A stretch of 41,739 nt of DNA from Tomitella cavernea. Its GTDB lineage: Bacteria > Actinomycetota > Actinomycetes > Mycobacteriales > Mycobacteriaceae. The position numbers were made by a program, and so were the translations under genes. The stretch is from positions 1 through 41,739 of the forward strand of contig NZ_JAENKO010000013.1 of the NCBI RefSeq assembly GCF_016599145.1, given 5' to 3'. Shown piece by piece: positions 14,851-24,129 of this stretch (the stretch's first letter is position 1; every line of letters starts with the position of its first letter). Below the pieces are notes generated by a model, which saw only the letters and a list, made by a program, of their open reading frames with translations, searched no databases and was not told the origin of the DNA.

Positions 14851-17187
14851 TTGAGCCCTACAGTCAGCCGACTCGTCGGCATGGTGCTCGACAACCGCTA
14901 CCTCATCGAGGCGCCCATCGCCCGCGGCGGGATGTCCACCGTCTTCCGCGGGACCGACCAGCGCCTGGGCCGGCAGGTGGCCGTGAAGGTAATGCACGCG
15001 GAATTCGCCGCGGATCCGGCGTTCGTGTCCCGTTTCGAGTTCGAGGCCCGGTCGGTGGCCGGTCTCAAGGACCCCGGCCTGGTGTCGGTGTACGACCAGG
15101 GAATCGACGGGGAGCACGCTTTCCTTGTCATGGAATTAGTGAGAGGGGGCACCCTGCGGGAGCTCCTGCGCGAGCGGGGCCCCATGCCACCGCATGCGGC
15201 CACCGCGGTCTCCCGGCCGGCTCTCGCGGCGCTCGCCGCAGCCCACCGCGCAGGACTGGTGCATCGGGACGTCAAACCCGAGAACGTGCTGATCTCCGAC
15301 GACGGCGACGTCAAGCTGGCCGATTTCGGCCTGGTACGGGCCGTCGCCGGCACCCATGCGACGTCCAGCAGCGTCATGCTCGGCACGGCGGCATACCTTG
15401 CTCCGGAGCAGGTCAGCACGGGGCACGCAGGACCGGCCAGCGACGTCTACGCGATGGGCGTGCTCCTGTTCGAGATGCTCACGGGCCGCACGCCGTTCAC
15501 CGGCGACACCAACCTGGCCGTCGCCTACCGGCGCATCGAGGAGGACGTGCCCGCCCCGGGGAACGTCATCGAGGGGGTTCCGCGCGAGTTCGATCAGCTG
15601 GTGCGCCGCGCCACCGAACGCGATCCCGCCGCCAGGTTCCAGGATGCGGGGCAGATGGGGGCGGCGCTCGAGTCCGTCGCCGGCCGGCTCCGCCTGCCGC
15701 GTTTCCGAGTGCCCGCGCCGCGCAACTCCGCACAGCACCGCTCGATGGTGGTGCCGCCGCCGCGGCAGGACGATGCGACGACGGCGTTGGGAACGGGGCG
15801 CACGGCCGACGGCGCGGACGGGTCCACCGACTCGACAACCGTCCTGCCGGCCGGGGTCGCGGCCGGGGCCGTCGGTGCTGCTGCAGCCGGTACCGCAACC
15901 GCCTCCGGCGACGACGACGCACCGGGGCCGGAGTCCTTGACGCCGGACGACGCCGGACCGTCCGCGACCCGCCAATACACTGCGATGCACCCGCGCCAGG
16001 ATCCCCCCGCCGACGGCGGATACGGTCGGCCGCCGGACCACTGTCCCGACGACGGGCCCCCGGCGGCGGCCGACGGACCCTACGGTGACGCCGCCACCCG
16101 CCAGCGGCGCCGCTCGCGGCGGTCGGCGACGGCCTGGGCGGCGATGATCGCGGTACTCGCGATACTGCTGGGGGTGGCCGGCTGGTGGTTCGGGTCCGGC
16201 AGACTCACCACCGTGCCCACCACCACCGGCATGGACAAGGCCGCGGTGCTCGCCGCGGTGCGGGACGCTGACCTCGACCCCGAGGTGCGCGGTGTGTACT
16301 CCGATTCCGCGCCCGTCGACCAGGTTATGGGCATCAACCCTTCCGGCGGCACCCGCGTGTCCCGCGGGTCCACGGTCACCGTCAGCGTCTCGCTCGGCCG
16401 CCCTTCTATCCCGCAGCTCAGCGGCGACACCACCGTCGGCGCCGTCCTGGCGCAGCTGAAGGAGCGTTCCCTCAAGCCCACCATGGGGTCCGACGAGTAC
16501 AGCGTCACCATTCCCGCCGATCACGTGATCCGGATCGATCCCGCGTCCGGCACGGTGGTTCCCGTCGGCTCCGCCGTTACCGTCACGGCGAGCAAGGGGC
16601 CGCCGCCGGTCCACATCCCCGACGTCGCCGGAAAGACACCGGAGGAGGCGACGAAGATTCTCGCCGACGCACATCTGCGTGTCGGCGGGCAGCGGACCGC
16701 CTTCGACCCGGACGTCGACGGGGGGCGCGTCTCCGCCACCGACCCCGCCCGCGGCGAGGTGGTCGACGCCGACAGCCGCGTCACGCTCGTCGTCTCGAAC
16801 GCCATCATCGTCCCCGACGTGTCCGGCAAGTCGCCGTCAGCAGCCCGGTCGGCGCTTGCGGATGCGGGTATAGAAATGGTCGACGGCGGCACCACCTCGG
16901 GTACGGACGCGCGCGCGGGAACCGTCGGGAGGACCTCCCCCGCCGCCGGCGAGCGGGTGGATCCCGCGCACGCGCGGGTCACGGTCTACGTCTCCGACAC
17001 GACCGTGGTACCGAACCTCGTCGGGGGCACTGTGGGGTCCGCCCGGTCGACGCTCGCAGGCCTCGGCGTCGACGCCCGCGTACGCCAGCTCCTCGACTCC
17101 GACAACTCGCTGGTCATCGCCCAGTCTCCGTCGTCCGGCACGCACATCAGGCCGGGTGCAACGGTCACCATCACCGCCGTGCCCTGA
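14851..17187 (+). CDS. pknL: PASTA-domain Ser/Thr protein kinase PknL
   Basis: 778 aa. Kinase domain about 14-275, with the glycine loop IARGGMSTVFRG, Lys in VAVKVM, catalytic HRDVKPEN and Mg-binding DFG, and APEQ in the activation segment. A Pro/Asp-rich linker (about 285-420) and one membrane helix (SATAWAAMIAVLAILLGVAG, near 430) follow, then five extracellular PASTA repeats of about 66 residues each that end the protein. PASTA domains bind peptidoglycan or muropeptides. M. tuberculosis PknL is about half this length and lacks PASTA repeats; the Corynebacterium form has them. The start is TTG 14851, 8 nt after AGGAGG. The likely substrate is the divergent Rv2175c-like protein. Confidence 0.95.
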   Translation: MSPTVSRLVGMVLDNRYLIEAPIARGGMSTVFRGTDQRLGRQVAVKVMHAEFAADPAFVSRFEFEARSVAGLKDPGLVSVYDQGIDGEHAFLVMELVRGGTLRELLRERGPMPPHAATAVSRPALAALAAAHRAGLVHRDVKPENVLISDDGDVKLADFGLVRAVAGTHATSSSVMLGTAAYLAPEQVSTGHAGPASDVYAMGVLLFEMLTGRTPFTGDTNLAVAYRRIEEDVPAPGNVIEGVPREFDQLVRRATERDPAARFQDAGQMGAALESVAGRLRLPRFRVPAPRNSAQHRSMVVPPPRQDDATTALGTGRTADGADGSTDSTTVLPAGVAAGAVGAAAAGTATASGDDDAPGPESLTPDDAGPSATRQYTAMHPRQDPPADGGYGRPPDHCPDDGPPAAADGPYGDAATRQRRRSRRSATAWAAMIAVLAILLGVAGWWFGSGRLTTVPTTTGMDKAAVLAAVRDADLDPEVRGVYSDSAPVDQVMGINPSGGTRVSRGSTVTVSVSLGRPSIPQLSGDTTVGAVLAQLKERSLKPTMGSDEYSVTIPADHVIRIDPASGTVVPVGSAVTVTASKGPPPVHIPDVAGKTPEEATKILADAHLRVGGQRTAFDPDVDGGRVSATDPARGEVVDADSRVTLVVSNAIIVPDVSGKSPSAARSALADAGIEMVDGGTTSGTDARAGTVGRTSPAAGERVDPAHARVTVYVSDTTVVPNLVGGTVGSARSTLAGLGVDARVRQLLDSDNSLVIAQSPSSGTHIRPGATVTITAVP

Positions 17188-17214
17188 TCGTTATCCCCGC
17201 TTCGGCCCGAACCG

Positions 17215-18615
<1,401 letters not shown>

Positions 18616-18647
18616 AGCGGCCGCGGGACCCGGGCGCATGCGAGGTC

Positions 18648-19202
18648 CTAAGATCCTCCCGCAGACCGTCCCATCGGCGACGGGCCGTCCGGGTGCCCGC
18701 CGGCCAGGGCCGCGTCGATGGCGCGGAACTTGGCCAGGTTGTGCCTGGCGTCGGCCAGCGCGTCGTGGGCGTCGCCGGGCGCGGGCGGCAACGCCGGGCT
18801 CCCGCACTCCTGCCAGCGCTGTTTCAGCTCGCGGGTGAAGCGCGGCATGTACCGGGGCAGGGCGGTCATGTCGCCCCACAGCTGGCACAGCACCACGTGG
18901 TCGTACGCCCCCACCCACGCCCAGAGCTCGATCTCCCCGGGACGGACGCGCCGCGGATCGCGCCCCTGCAGCAGGTACCCGGCGAGGTCCTCCCGGATGC
19001 GGCTGCGCGAGCGGTACGCCTGCGACGACGGTGACGGGAGTTTGTCCAGGACGTTGGCCCGCACCCACCGGCCGGCGCGCGACGGGTCGAACTCCGTGGA
19101 CACCGCGTAGAACTCACGCCCGTCCTCCGCGACGACCCCGATCGACACCAGGTCGATGGTGGTGCCGTCCTCAATGAACTCGCAGTCGTAGAAGTAGCGC
19201 AC
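18648..19202 (-). CDS. RNase AS-like 3'-5' exoribonuclease (Rv2179c-type)
   Basis: 184 aa. The N-terminal MRYFYDCEFIEDG carries the Asp6 and Glu8 metal ligands of the DEDDh fold. Later ligands are in WAWVGAYDHVVLCQLWGDM and in DAHDALADARHNL (the His and final Asp). The M. tuberculosis homologue Rv2179c is a structurally characterised exoribonuclease of this type. The last ~15 residues (Gly/Pro/Ser-rich) are extra. The start is GTG 19202, 6 nt after TATTGT. It follows the synteny aroG/Rv2179c; the two genes read in the same direction and each has its own leaderless promoter. Confidence 0.93.
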   Translation of the reverse strand: MRYFYDCEFIEDGTTIDLVSIGVVAEDGREFYAVSTEFDPSRAGRWVRANVLDKLPSPSSQAYRSRSRIREDLAGYLLQGRDPRRVRPGEIELWAWVGAYDHVVLCQLWGDMTALPRYMPRFTRELKQRWQECGSPALPPAPGDAHDALADARHNLAKFRAIDAALAGGHPDGPSPMGRSAGGS

Positions 19203-19208
19203 CCGCCC

Positions 19209-19214
19209 ACAATA
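19209..19214 (-). promoter_or_regulatory. -10 of a leaderless promoter for the exoribonuclease gene
   Basis: TATTGT on the minus strand, 6 nt before GTG 19202. Same layout as the aroG promoter. Confidence 0.55.
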
Positions 19215-19244
19215 GTGGCGGGCCGCGCCGCCCCGGGATTCCGG

Positions 19245-20000
19245 TCAGCTCGCTTCGGTGTCGGGGATGCGGGGCCGCAGGGCGGCCTCACGCGCGTCAC
19301 GCGCCGCGGCGGCGCCGACCTTGGCCGGGCCGCCGTCCTTGAGACTGGCGGCATAGATGTCGACGTATTCCTGGTCGGAGAGGTTCATCAGCGCATACAT
19401 GATCTCGTCGGTCACAGCGCGCTCGATGAACCTGCTGCCCTCCAGCCCCTCGTAGCGGCTGAAGTCCAGCGGCTCCCCCACCCGGACCGTGATCTTGGTG
19501 GGGCGGTAGCTCTTCGAGCCGATGGGGTTCATGACGTTGGTACCCATCATGGCCACCGGGATCACCGGCACCCCGCACTCGAGCGCCATGCGCGCGATCC
19601 CCGTTTTGCCTTTGTACAATCGCCCGTCCGGGGACCGCGTGCCCTCCGGGTACAGCCCCAGGAGGTTGCCCTCCTCCAGCACGCGGCTGGCGGTGCGCAG
19701 CGCGGCCTGCGCGGCCTCACCGCCCCGGCGATCGACGGGCACCTGGCCGGACGCCGAATAGAAGAACCTGTTGAGGCGCCCCTTGAGCCCGGGGGTGGTG
19801 AAGTACTCGCTCTTGGCGAGGAAGGTGATCCTGCGAGGCACCATCAGCGGCAGATACAGCGAGTCCACCACCGCCAGGTGGTTGCTCGCCAGGATCGCGG
19901 GGCCGTCCACGGGGATGTTCTCCAGGCCCTCGATGCGGGGGCGTCCGAGGACGCGCAGCAGTGGACCGATCAAGATCTGCTTGAACAGCCAATACCACAT
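19245..20000 (-). CDS. 1-acyl-sn-glycerol-3-phosphate acyltransferase (PlsC family, Rv2182c-type)
   Basis: 251 aa. The catalytic HxxxxD motif is NHLAVVD (40-46), followed by the glycerophosphate-binding LYPEGTRSPDG and later PVIPVAMMG. It acylates lysophosphatidic acid or a related glycerolipid at the cytoplasmic membrane. ATG 20000 has GGAGGAG 7 nt upstream. The orthologous position in M. tuberculosis is Rv2182c. The gene for the GT-C alpha-1,2-mannosyltransferase Rv2181, which lies between the exoribonuclease and this acyltransferase in M. tuberculosis, is missing here: only 42 nt separate the two genes. Confidence 0.93.
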   Translation of the reverse strand: MWYWLFKQILIGPLLRVLGRPRIEGLENIPVDGPAILASNHLAVVDSLYLPLMVPRRITFLAKSEYFTTPGLKGRLNRFFYSASGQVPVDRRGGEAAQAALRTASRVLEEGNLLGLYPEGTRSPDGRLYKGKTGIARMALECGVPVIPVAMMGTNVMNPIGSKSYRPTKITVRVGEPLDFSRYEGLEGSRFIERAVTDEIMYALMNLSDQEYVDIYAASLKDGGPAKVGAAAARDAREAALRPRIPDTEAS

Positions 20001-20049
20001 ACCCCACTCCTCCGTTTGCCCGATCGCCCGACCTCGATGGCCCCCGGGT

Positions 20050-20055
20050 ACTCTA
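20050..20055 (-). promoter_or_regulatory. -10 element of the acyltransferase gene
   Basis: TAGAGT on the minus strand about 50 nt before ATG 20000, giving a leader of about 43 nt that contains GGAGGAG. Confidence 0.45.
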
Positions 20056-20163
20056 CCGAGCTGCGGTGCACGTCACCACAGAGGCACCGCCGCACTCCTC
20101 ACACCCCAGGGCCCGCTGACATGCGGCCGACCACGCCCGCCGACGCTCCCATTGTGCGCCACA

Positions 20164-21177
20164 TCACGGATCTTCGGCCCGGCCGCCGGCGATCCGGCCC
20201 GCCTCCGCCGCGGCCGCTCCCCGGCGCGCCAGCTCCGCGGCACCGATCATCGCCGCTGCGACGCCGAGTTCACTGCGCCGGATCCGGGCCAGCCGCCTGT
20301 GCCCCGCGCCGGTGACGAGCCCTGCATACACGCGGCGCGCGTCGTCGAGGAAAAGCGGCGCCGACGAGGCGACGCCGCCCGCGACGACGATCAGGTCCGG
20401 GTCGAACACGTCCGCCACGATGGACAGTCCCACGCCGAGCCAGTGCGCGAAGTCCGCCATCGCCTCGAGGGCCACCGCGTCGCCGGACGCCGCGGCATCG
20501 GCCACCGCCGCGCCCGTCACGCCGCTGCCGGCACGCGCGAGCACCGATGGGCGGTCCTGGTGCGCCGCGAGCAATTCCGCCGCCGTCGCCGCGAGCGCCG
20601 TCCCGCTGCAGTACCGCTCGAAGCACCCCGACTTGCCGCACGCGCACGGACGGCCGCCAGGGACCACCGGCAGATGGCCGAGTTCGGGGGCGACACCGTT
20701 GGAACCCCGGTACAGCGCCCCGTCGACGAGCAGCGCGGCGCCGATACCCGTACCGATCGCCACGACGGCGACGTTCTCCCCCGCCCCCGCGGGCCCGAAG
20801 CACGCCTCGCCCCAGGCGGCCGAGTTCGCGTCGTGCTCCAGTACCACCGGCAGCCCCACGCGGGCCGCGATCCGCGCCGGCACGGCGGCGTCCCGCCAAG
20901 GCAGGTGCGGCGCGAACCGGACCACCTGCCGGTCGCGGGAGACGAAACCCGCCACAGCGAGCCCCACCGCGGACACCGCGTGCCGGCCGGCCAGATCCCC
21001 GATCACGTCGACGAGTGCCGCATCGAGCGCGTCGGGCTCCGAGGGCGTGACCGCCGAGACCACCTCGACCGTGGCCCCGGCCGCGTCGACCACCGCCGCG
21101 CGCAGATTGGTCCCGCCGACGTCGATACCTATGGCCGGGCCGACACCGGTGCCCGCGCCGCGGCCCGGCTCCGTCAT
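20164..21177 (-). CDS. ROK family sugar kinase (glucokinase-like)
   Basis: 337 aa. The N-terminal phosphate-1 motif IGIDVGGTNLRAAVVD (about 15-30) binds ATP. LEHDANSAAWGE and VAIGTGIGAALLVDG form the sugar and ATP site, and the ROK zinc motif GRPCACGKSGCFERYCSG is complete (CxCGxxGCxE). Most actinobacterial ROK kinases of this type are glucokinases. The start is ATG 21177, sharing ATGA with the stop of the preceding gene. M. tuberculosis lacks a ROK gene here; the arrangement next to ArsA-like and acyltransferase genes is seen in other Mycobacteriales. It is last in the SRPBCC-ArsA-CxxCxxC-ROK operon. Confidence 0.92.
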   Translation of the reverse strand: MTEPGRGAGTGVGPAIGIDVGGTNLRAAVVDAAGATVEVVSAVTPSEPDALDAALVDVIGDLAGRHAVSAVGLAVAGFVSRDRQVVRFAPHLPWRDAAVPARIAARVGLPVVLEHDANSAAWGEACFGPAGAGENVAVVAIGTGIGAALLVDGALYRGSNGVAPELGHLPVVPGGRPCACGKSGCFERYCSGTALAATAAELLAAHQDRPSVLARAGSGVTGAAVADAAASGDAVALEAMADFAHWLGVGLSIVADVFDPDLIVVAGGVASSAPLFLDDARRVYAGLVTGAGHRRLARIRRSELGVAAAMIGAAELARRGAAAAEAGRIAGGRAEDP

Positions 21178-21620
21178 GGCGCATCCCCGTCGCCGGGACG
21201 GTCCACCGCGACCGTGATCGGTTCGAACCGCGGCGCGCTGGACGCCGAAGGCTCTGCCCGGCCTCCCGGATCGGTGGACCGGTCGTCCTGCGCGGGCCCG
21301 CCGCCTGCATGCGCGGCGGCGCCGTCGTGGTCGCGGACCGAGTCGACGAGCAGGTCGCGCAGCGCGGTGAGCATGGCCACCCCCTGCGTGCCGAGAACCG
21401 TCAACAGCGGATGCTGTTGCCCCTTCGACAGGGCGACGAGCGCGCAGAGCGGGCACCAGGTGCACGACGACTCCGGCGCCGCGGGCCCCGGGGAGATCTG
21501 CGCGACCAACGGCGTGACCGCCGCGAGGAACCCGGCGAGCGCCTCGCGCACCTCGTCACTGATCTGTGCGGCGCCGCCCTGGTCCCCGTGGTCGTGCGGG
21601 CCGTTGCCGGACTCGTTCAC
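21174..21620 (-). CDS. Conserved CxxCxxC protein (Rv2183c-type), unknown function
   Basis: 148 aa. An N-terminal amphipathic stretch (SDEVREALAGFLAAVTPLVA) is followed by CTWCPLC (residues 53-59), a CxxCxxC cluster suited to metal or redox chemistry, and a second hydrophobic helix (VLGTQGVAMLTALRDLLVD). The C-terminal 50 residues are polar and disordered. GTG 21620 shares GTGA with the ArsA-like stop, and its own stop shares ATGA with the ROK start, so it is a true translated gene despite its modest length. It occupies the position of Rv2183c. No function is established. Confidence 0.85.
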   Translation of the reverse strand: MNESGNGPHDHGDQGGAAQISDEVREALAGFLAAVTPLVAQISPGPAAPESSCTWCPLCALVALSKGQQHPLLTVLGTQGVAMLTALRDLLVDSVRDHDGAAAHAGGGPAQDDRSTDPGGRAEPSASSAPRFEPITVAVDRPGDGDAP

Positions 21621-22765
21621 AGCGGCCACACCTCCGGGTCCGGCCGGAAACGGATGCGCAGGACCCCCTTGCCCAGGGTCGCGTCCTGCACGGTGCACCG
21701 GCGCAACACCGGCGCCAACGGCACGCGGCGGCGCACTCCTCCCGCTGTGAGGACCAGGTCGTCGCCGGCCCTCCCCGCCTTCACCTCGTCCGCGAACGGC
21801 ATCCGCACCGACAACGTGTACACCGAATCGAGGCCGGTTCCCGACTCGAGGTGCACGGTCGTCGCCGACGCGGAACCTCTCGCGGACGTCGCCGTCGCCG
21901 GGCCGGCGGAATCCGCTGCACGATCGAGTGCCTCGGAGAGCCGGGCGAGCGCCGCCACACCGACCGGCTCGTCCTCCGCCTCCGGCACCCGCACCACGCG
22001 AAGGCCGTCGTAGGCCTCCGCCCCGTCCGCACCGCGGGAACGGTTGACCACCACGGAATGCACCGGCGGACCCGCGAGCCCCAGCGCCGTGAGCACGCGG
22101 CGGGTCTCCGCGGCCGCGACGCCACCGGGCGCGGTGACCACCGTCACCGCGCTGTGCGCGCCGTCGCCCACGAGCGTCCCGATGCGCGAGGCCGACGACT
22201 CGAGCTGCTCGGCGGCCCCCACCGCCGCGAGCATGCGGGCGGACGAGGGGATGCGCCCCAGACGACGGTGCCGCGGCCACAGCCTCTCCAGGTACGCCGA
22301 CAGGGCCGACGGAATCTCCAGCATGCGCAGCGCCGCCCCCGTGGGCGGGCAGTCGACCACCACACGATCCCAGCGGCCGCAGGCGGCCAGGTCCGCCACC
22401 TCGGCCATGCCCAGGAACTCCTGCACGCCGGGGGCAGCGGTGAGCTCCTCCGGCAGCAGCTCCCCCGCCGTCTCCGCGATCCGGGGGCCCAGTGCCGATC
22501 CGGTCAGCGCGCCCCACCTGCGGGCCGCGAGCGCCAGGGTGTCCACCTCGCGGAGCTCGAGCGAGCCGCGTCCCACCGCCCCGGTCACGGCGATGTCGGC
22601 GCTGTCGGCGCTGTCGGCGATGTCGGCAATGTCGGCGCCGAACACGTCCCGCAGAGAATGGGCCTCGTCCAACGAGACGAGGAGAACGCGCTCACCCGCG
22701 CGCGCAGCCGCCACCGCCGACGCGGAGGCGATCGTCGACTTGCCCACGCCGCCTTTCCCGACCAC
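21617..22765 (-). CDS. ArsA/Get3-like ATPase (Rv2184c-type)
   Basis: 382 aa from GTG 22765, the first conventional start. P-loop ATPase with deviant Walker A GKGGVGKST (3-11), switch motif LVSLDEAHSLRDVFGAD with the SIMIBI-type Asp, and VVVDCPPTGAALRMLEIP. The cysteines of arsenite-binding ArsA are not evident, so a Get3-like or regulatory role is more likely than arsenite export. GTG 22765 cuts off the beta strand that normally precedes the P-loop. A CTG at 22804, overlapping the upstream stop as CTGA, would restore it (395 aa, LSEQDVAGTRLRFVVGKGG) and match the 4-nt overlaps at the next two junctions. A five-fold 9-bp repeat encodes DIA/DSA triplets just after switch I. Confidence 0.9.
   Translation of the reverse strand: MVGKGGVGKSTIASASAVAAARAGERVLLVSLDEAHSLRDVFGADIADIADSADSADIAVTGAVGRGSLELREVDTLALAARRWGALTGSALGPRIAETAGELLPEELTAAPGVQEFLGMAEVADLAACGRWDRVVVDCPPTGAALRMLEIPSALSAYLERLWPRHRRLGRIPSSARMLAAVGAAEQLESSASRIGTLVGDGAHSAVTVVTAPGGVAAAETRRVLTALGLAGPPVHSVVVNRSRGADGAEAYDGLRVVRVPEAEDEPVGVAALARLSEALDRAADSAGPATATSARGSASATTVHLESGTGLDSVYTLSVRMPFADEVKAGRAGDDLVLTAGGVRRRVPLAPVLRRCTVQDATLGKGVLRIRFRPDPEVWPL
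22593..22637 (-). repeat. Five tandem 9-bp repeats inside the ArsA-like gene
   Basis: Units of the form ATGTCGGCG or CTGTCGGCG on the plus strand, five in a row, encoding DIA-DIA-DSA-DSA-DIA on the minus strand. The frame is preserved whatever the copy number. Confidence 0.85.
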
Positions 22766-22800
22766 GAAGCGCAGCCGGGTCCCCGCGACATCCTGCTCGC

Positions 22801-23235
22801 TCAGGCCTCCACCCGCTTCTTCAGCTCGCCCAGCGCCGTGTTGATGATGACCTTCTCCGCTTTGCGCTTGAGAAGGCCGATCATCGGGATGTGCAGGTCG
22901 ACGGCCAACTGGTAGACCACTTCGGTTCCGCCGTCGCGCCGGGCCAGAGAGTAGGAGCCGTGCTGCGACTTCTGCAGTTGCCCCTCGACGAGGTCCCAGC
23001 TCACCGACATCCCGTCGGCGGCCCAGTCATAGGCCAGCACGTAGGTGTCCTTCACCATTCCCGCGTCCATGACGAATCTGGCCGTCCGGATGCGCCCGTC
23101 CGCCCCCGTGTCCAGGACTTCGACGGAGGTGACCGCCGATACCCACTCAGGATAGGCCGCGAGGTCGGCGATGGTCGCCATCACCACGTCCGGCGACTCC
23201 GCCACGGTGATCGCACCGCTCGTACTGTCTGCCAT
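22801..23235 (-). CDS. SRPBCC family protein (Rv2185c-type)
   Basis: 144 aa. Single START/Bet v1-like (polyketide cyclase/dehydrase) domain: ITVAESPDVVMATIADLAAYPEWV at the N-terminus is the typical first strand and helix, and the C-terminal helix IGLLKRKAEKVIINTALGEL closes the cavity. Such proteins bind lipids or other hydrophobic ligands. ATG 23235 has GGAGAGGAAG about 11 nt upstream. First gene of the operon with the ArsA-like ATPase, as in M. tuberculosis (Rv2185c-Rv2184c). Ligand unknown. Confidence 0.92.
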   Translation of the reverse strand: MADSTSGAITVAESPDVVMATIADLAAYPEWVSAVTSVEVLDTGADGRIRTARFVMDAGMVKDTYVLAYDWAADGMSVSWDLVEGQLQKSQHGSYSLARRDGGTEVVYQLAVDLHIPMIGLLKRKAEKVIINTALGELKKRVEA

Positions 23236-23378
23236 CGTCAGATTTGCTTCCTCTCCATCGGCGCCGCTGCCGCGACCCCGGCCGCCGCAGGCCGCACCGG
23301 CCCGGCCCCGCGGGCGGCCCGGAAACCCCGCCTGCCGCCCCGAACCGCGGTCCCGGGTGCGGCCGATCCGGCTGGAAT

Positions 23379-23771
23379 CTACCCTGCCGCACGATTCCGC
23401 GGCGGCTCTCCCGCGGCCCTTCCGGCCTCCAGGACCGACTTGACCTCGAACACCATCGCCTTGCCGTCCACCCTGCGCCGTCGATTCTCCGCCGCCTGTC
23501 CGCCCGCGGAAGCGGACGGATCCACCGGCTCCGCGTGCAGGAAGTAGTGGATCACCACGCCGTCGAGGACCGGCTCGAGCCACACCTCCATCGTGCCCTC
23601 GAGCGGCCCGGTCACCGCCCAGCGGACGCCCTTGTCGCCACGGTCCTCCCTGACCCGCAGCCGCAGATCCGGCCACCAGCGCCGCCAGCTGCGCGCATTG
23701 CGCACCGAGGCGGCCACGTCGTGCGCCGGGGCGGCGATGAAGCCCTGATCCGCGACCTGGATTCCTGTCAC
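23379..23771 (-). CDS. SRPBCC-like hypothetical protein (Rv2186c-type)
   Basis: 130 aa. A second, shorter START-like protein: GFIAAPAHDVAASVRNARSWRRWWPDL is a typical SRPBCC opening, followed by beta strands (VRWAVTGPLEGTMEVWLEPV, GVVIHYFLHAEPV). It lies upstream of the Rv2185c-type gene, in the place of Rv2186c. The start is GTG 23771; no ribosome site is visible, so a leaderless or slightly different start is possible. It is divergent from fadD15. Ligand and role unknown. Confidence 0.8.
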   Translation of the reverse strand: MTGIQVADQGFIAAPAHDVAASVRNARSWRRWWPDLRLRVREDRGDKGVRWAVTGPLEGTMEVWLEPVLDGVVIHYFLHAEPVDPSASAGGQAAENRRRRVDGKAMVFEVKSVLEAGRAAGEPPRNRAAG

Positions 23772-24129
23772 GGAACGAGCATCACATAGCACGGTGAACG
23801 GGCACACATCGCCCCCGCGCACAGGACCGCATCGTCCGGCCGACGCCCGCGTGCGGCCGCGAGTCCGCGCCCGCGGCCAGTGGACACCGCACGGCCCGAG
23901 TGACCCACGGGTTAAGCTGCCTGAAAGAAAGGTGACCGTCGGGTCAGGAGTCCGGTCCGTCCGTGGCCGGCTCCGGCCCGGCCGGCCACGCGGGATCAAC
24001 GGCCCCACACAGCTCGACCCAGATTGTTCGGCAAGGAGTGCGGCGCGCACGGATCGGCCTTCGGCATTGCGGAGGCGGCACTGCGAACCCGTCACGCGCG
24101 GCGCTCTCCAGCGCTCGGGAGGACCTCAG
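23772..24129. other. Divergent intergenic region between SRPBCC-like gene and fadD15
   Basis: 358 bases with no convincing gene. A TAAGCT hexamer at 23913-23918 is a possible -10 for fadD15 and would give a leader of about 200 nt. The fadD15 frame is open across part of the region, but it has no ribosome site or family similarity before GTG 24130. Confidence 0.4.

Noticed and set aside
13920-16088. Plus-strand frame of about 720 codons spanning crtB, the intergenic repeats and pknL
   Set aside because: It is out of frame with both crtB and pknL. The repeated octapeptide it would encode comes from the 24-bp DNA repeats, not from a conserved protein.
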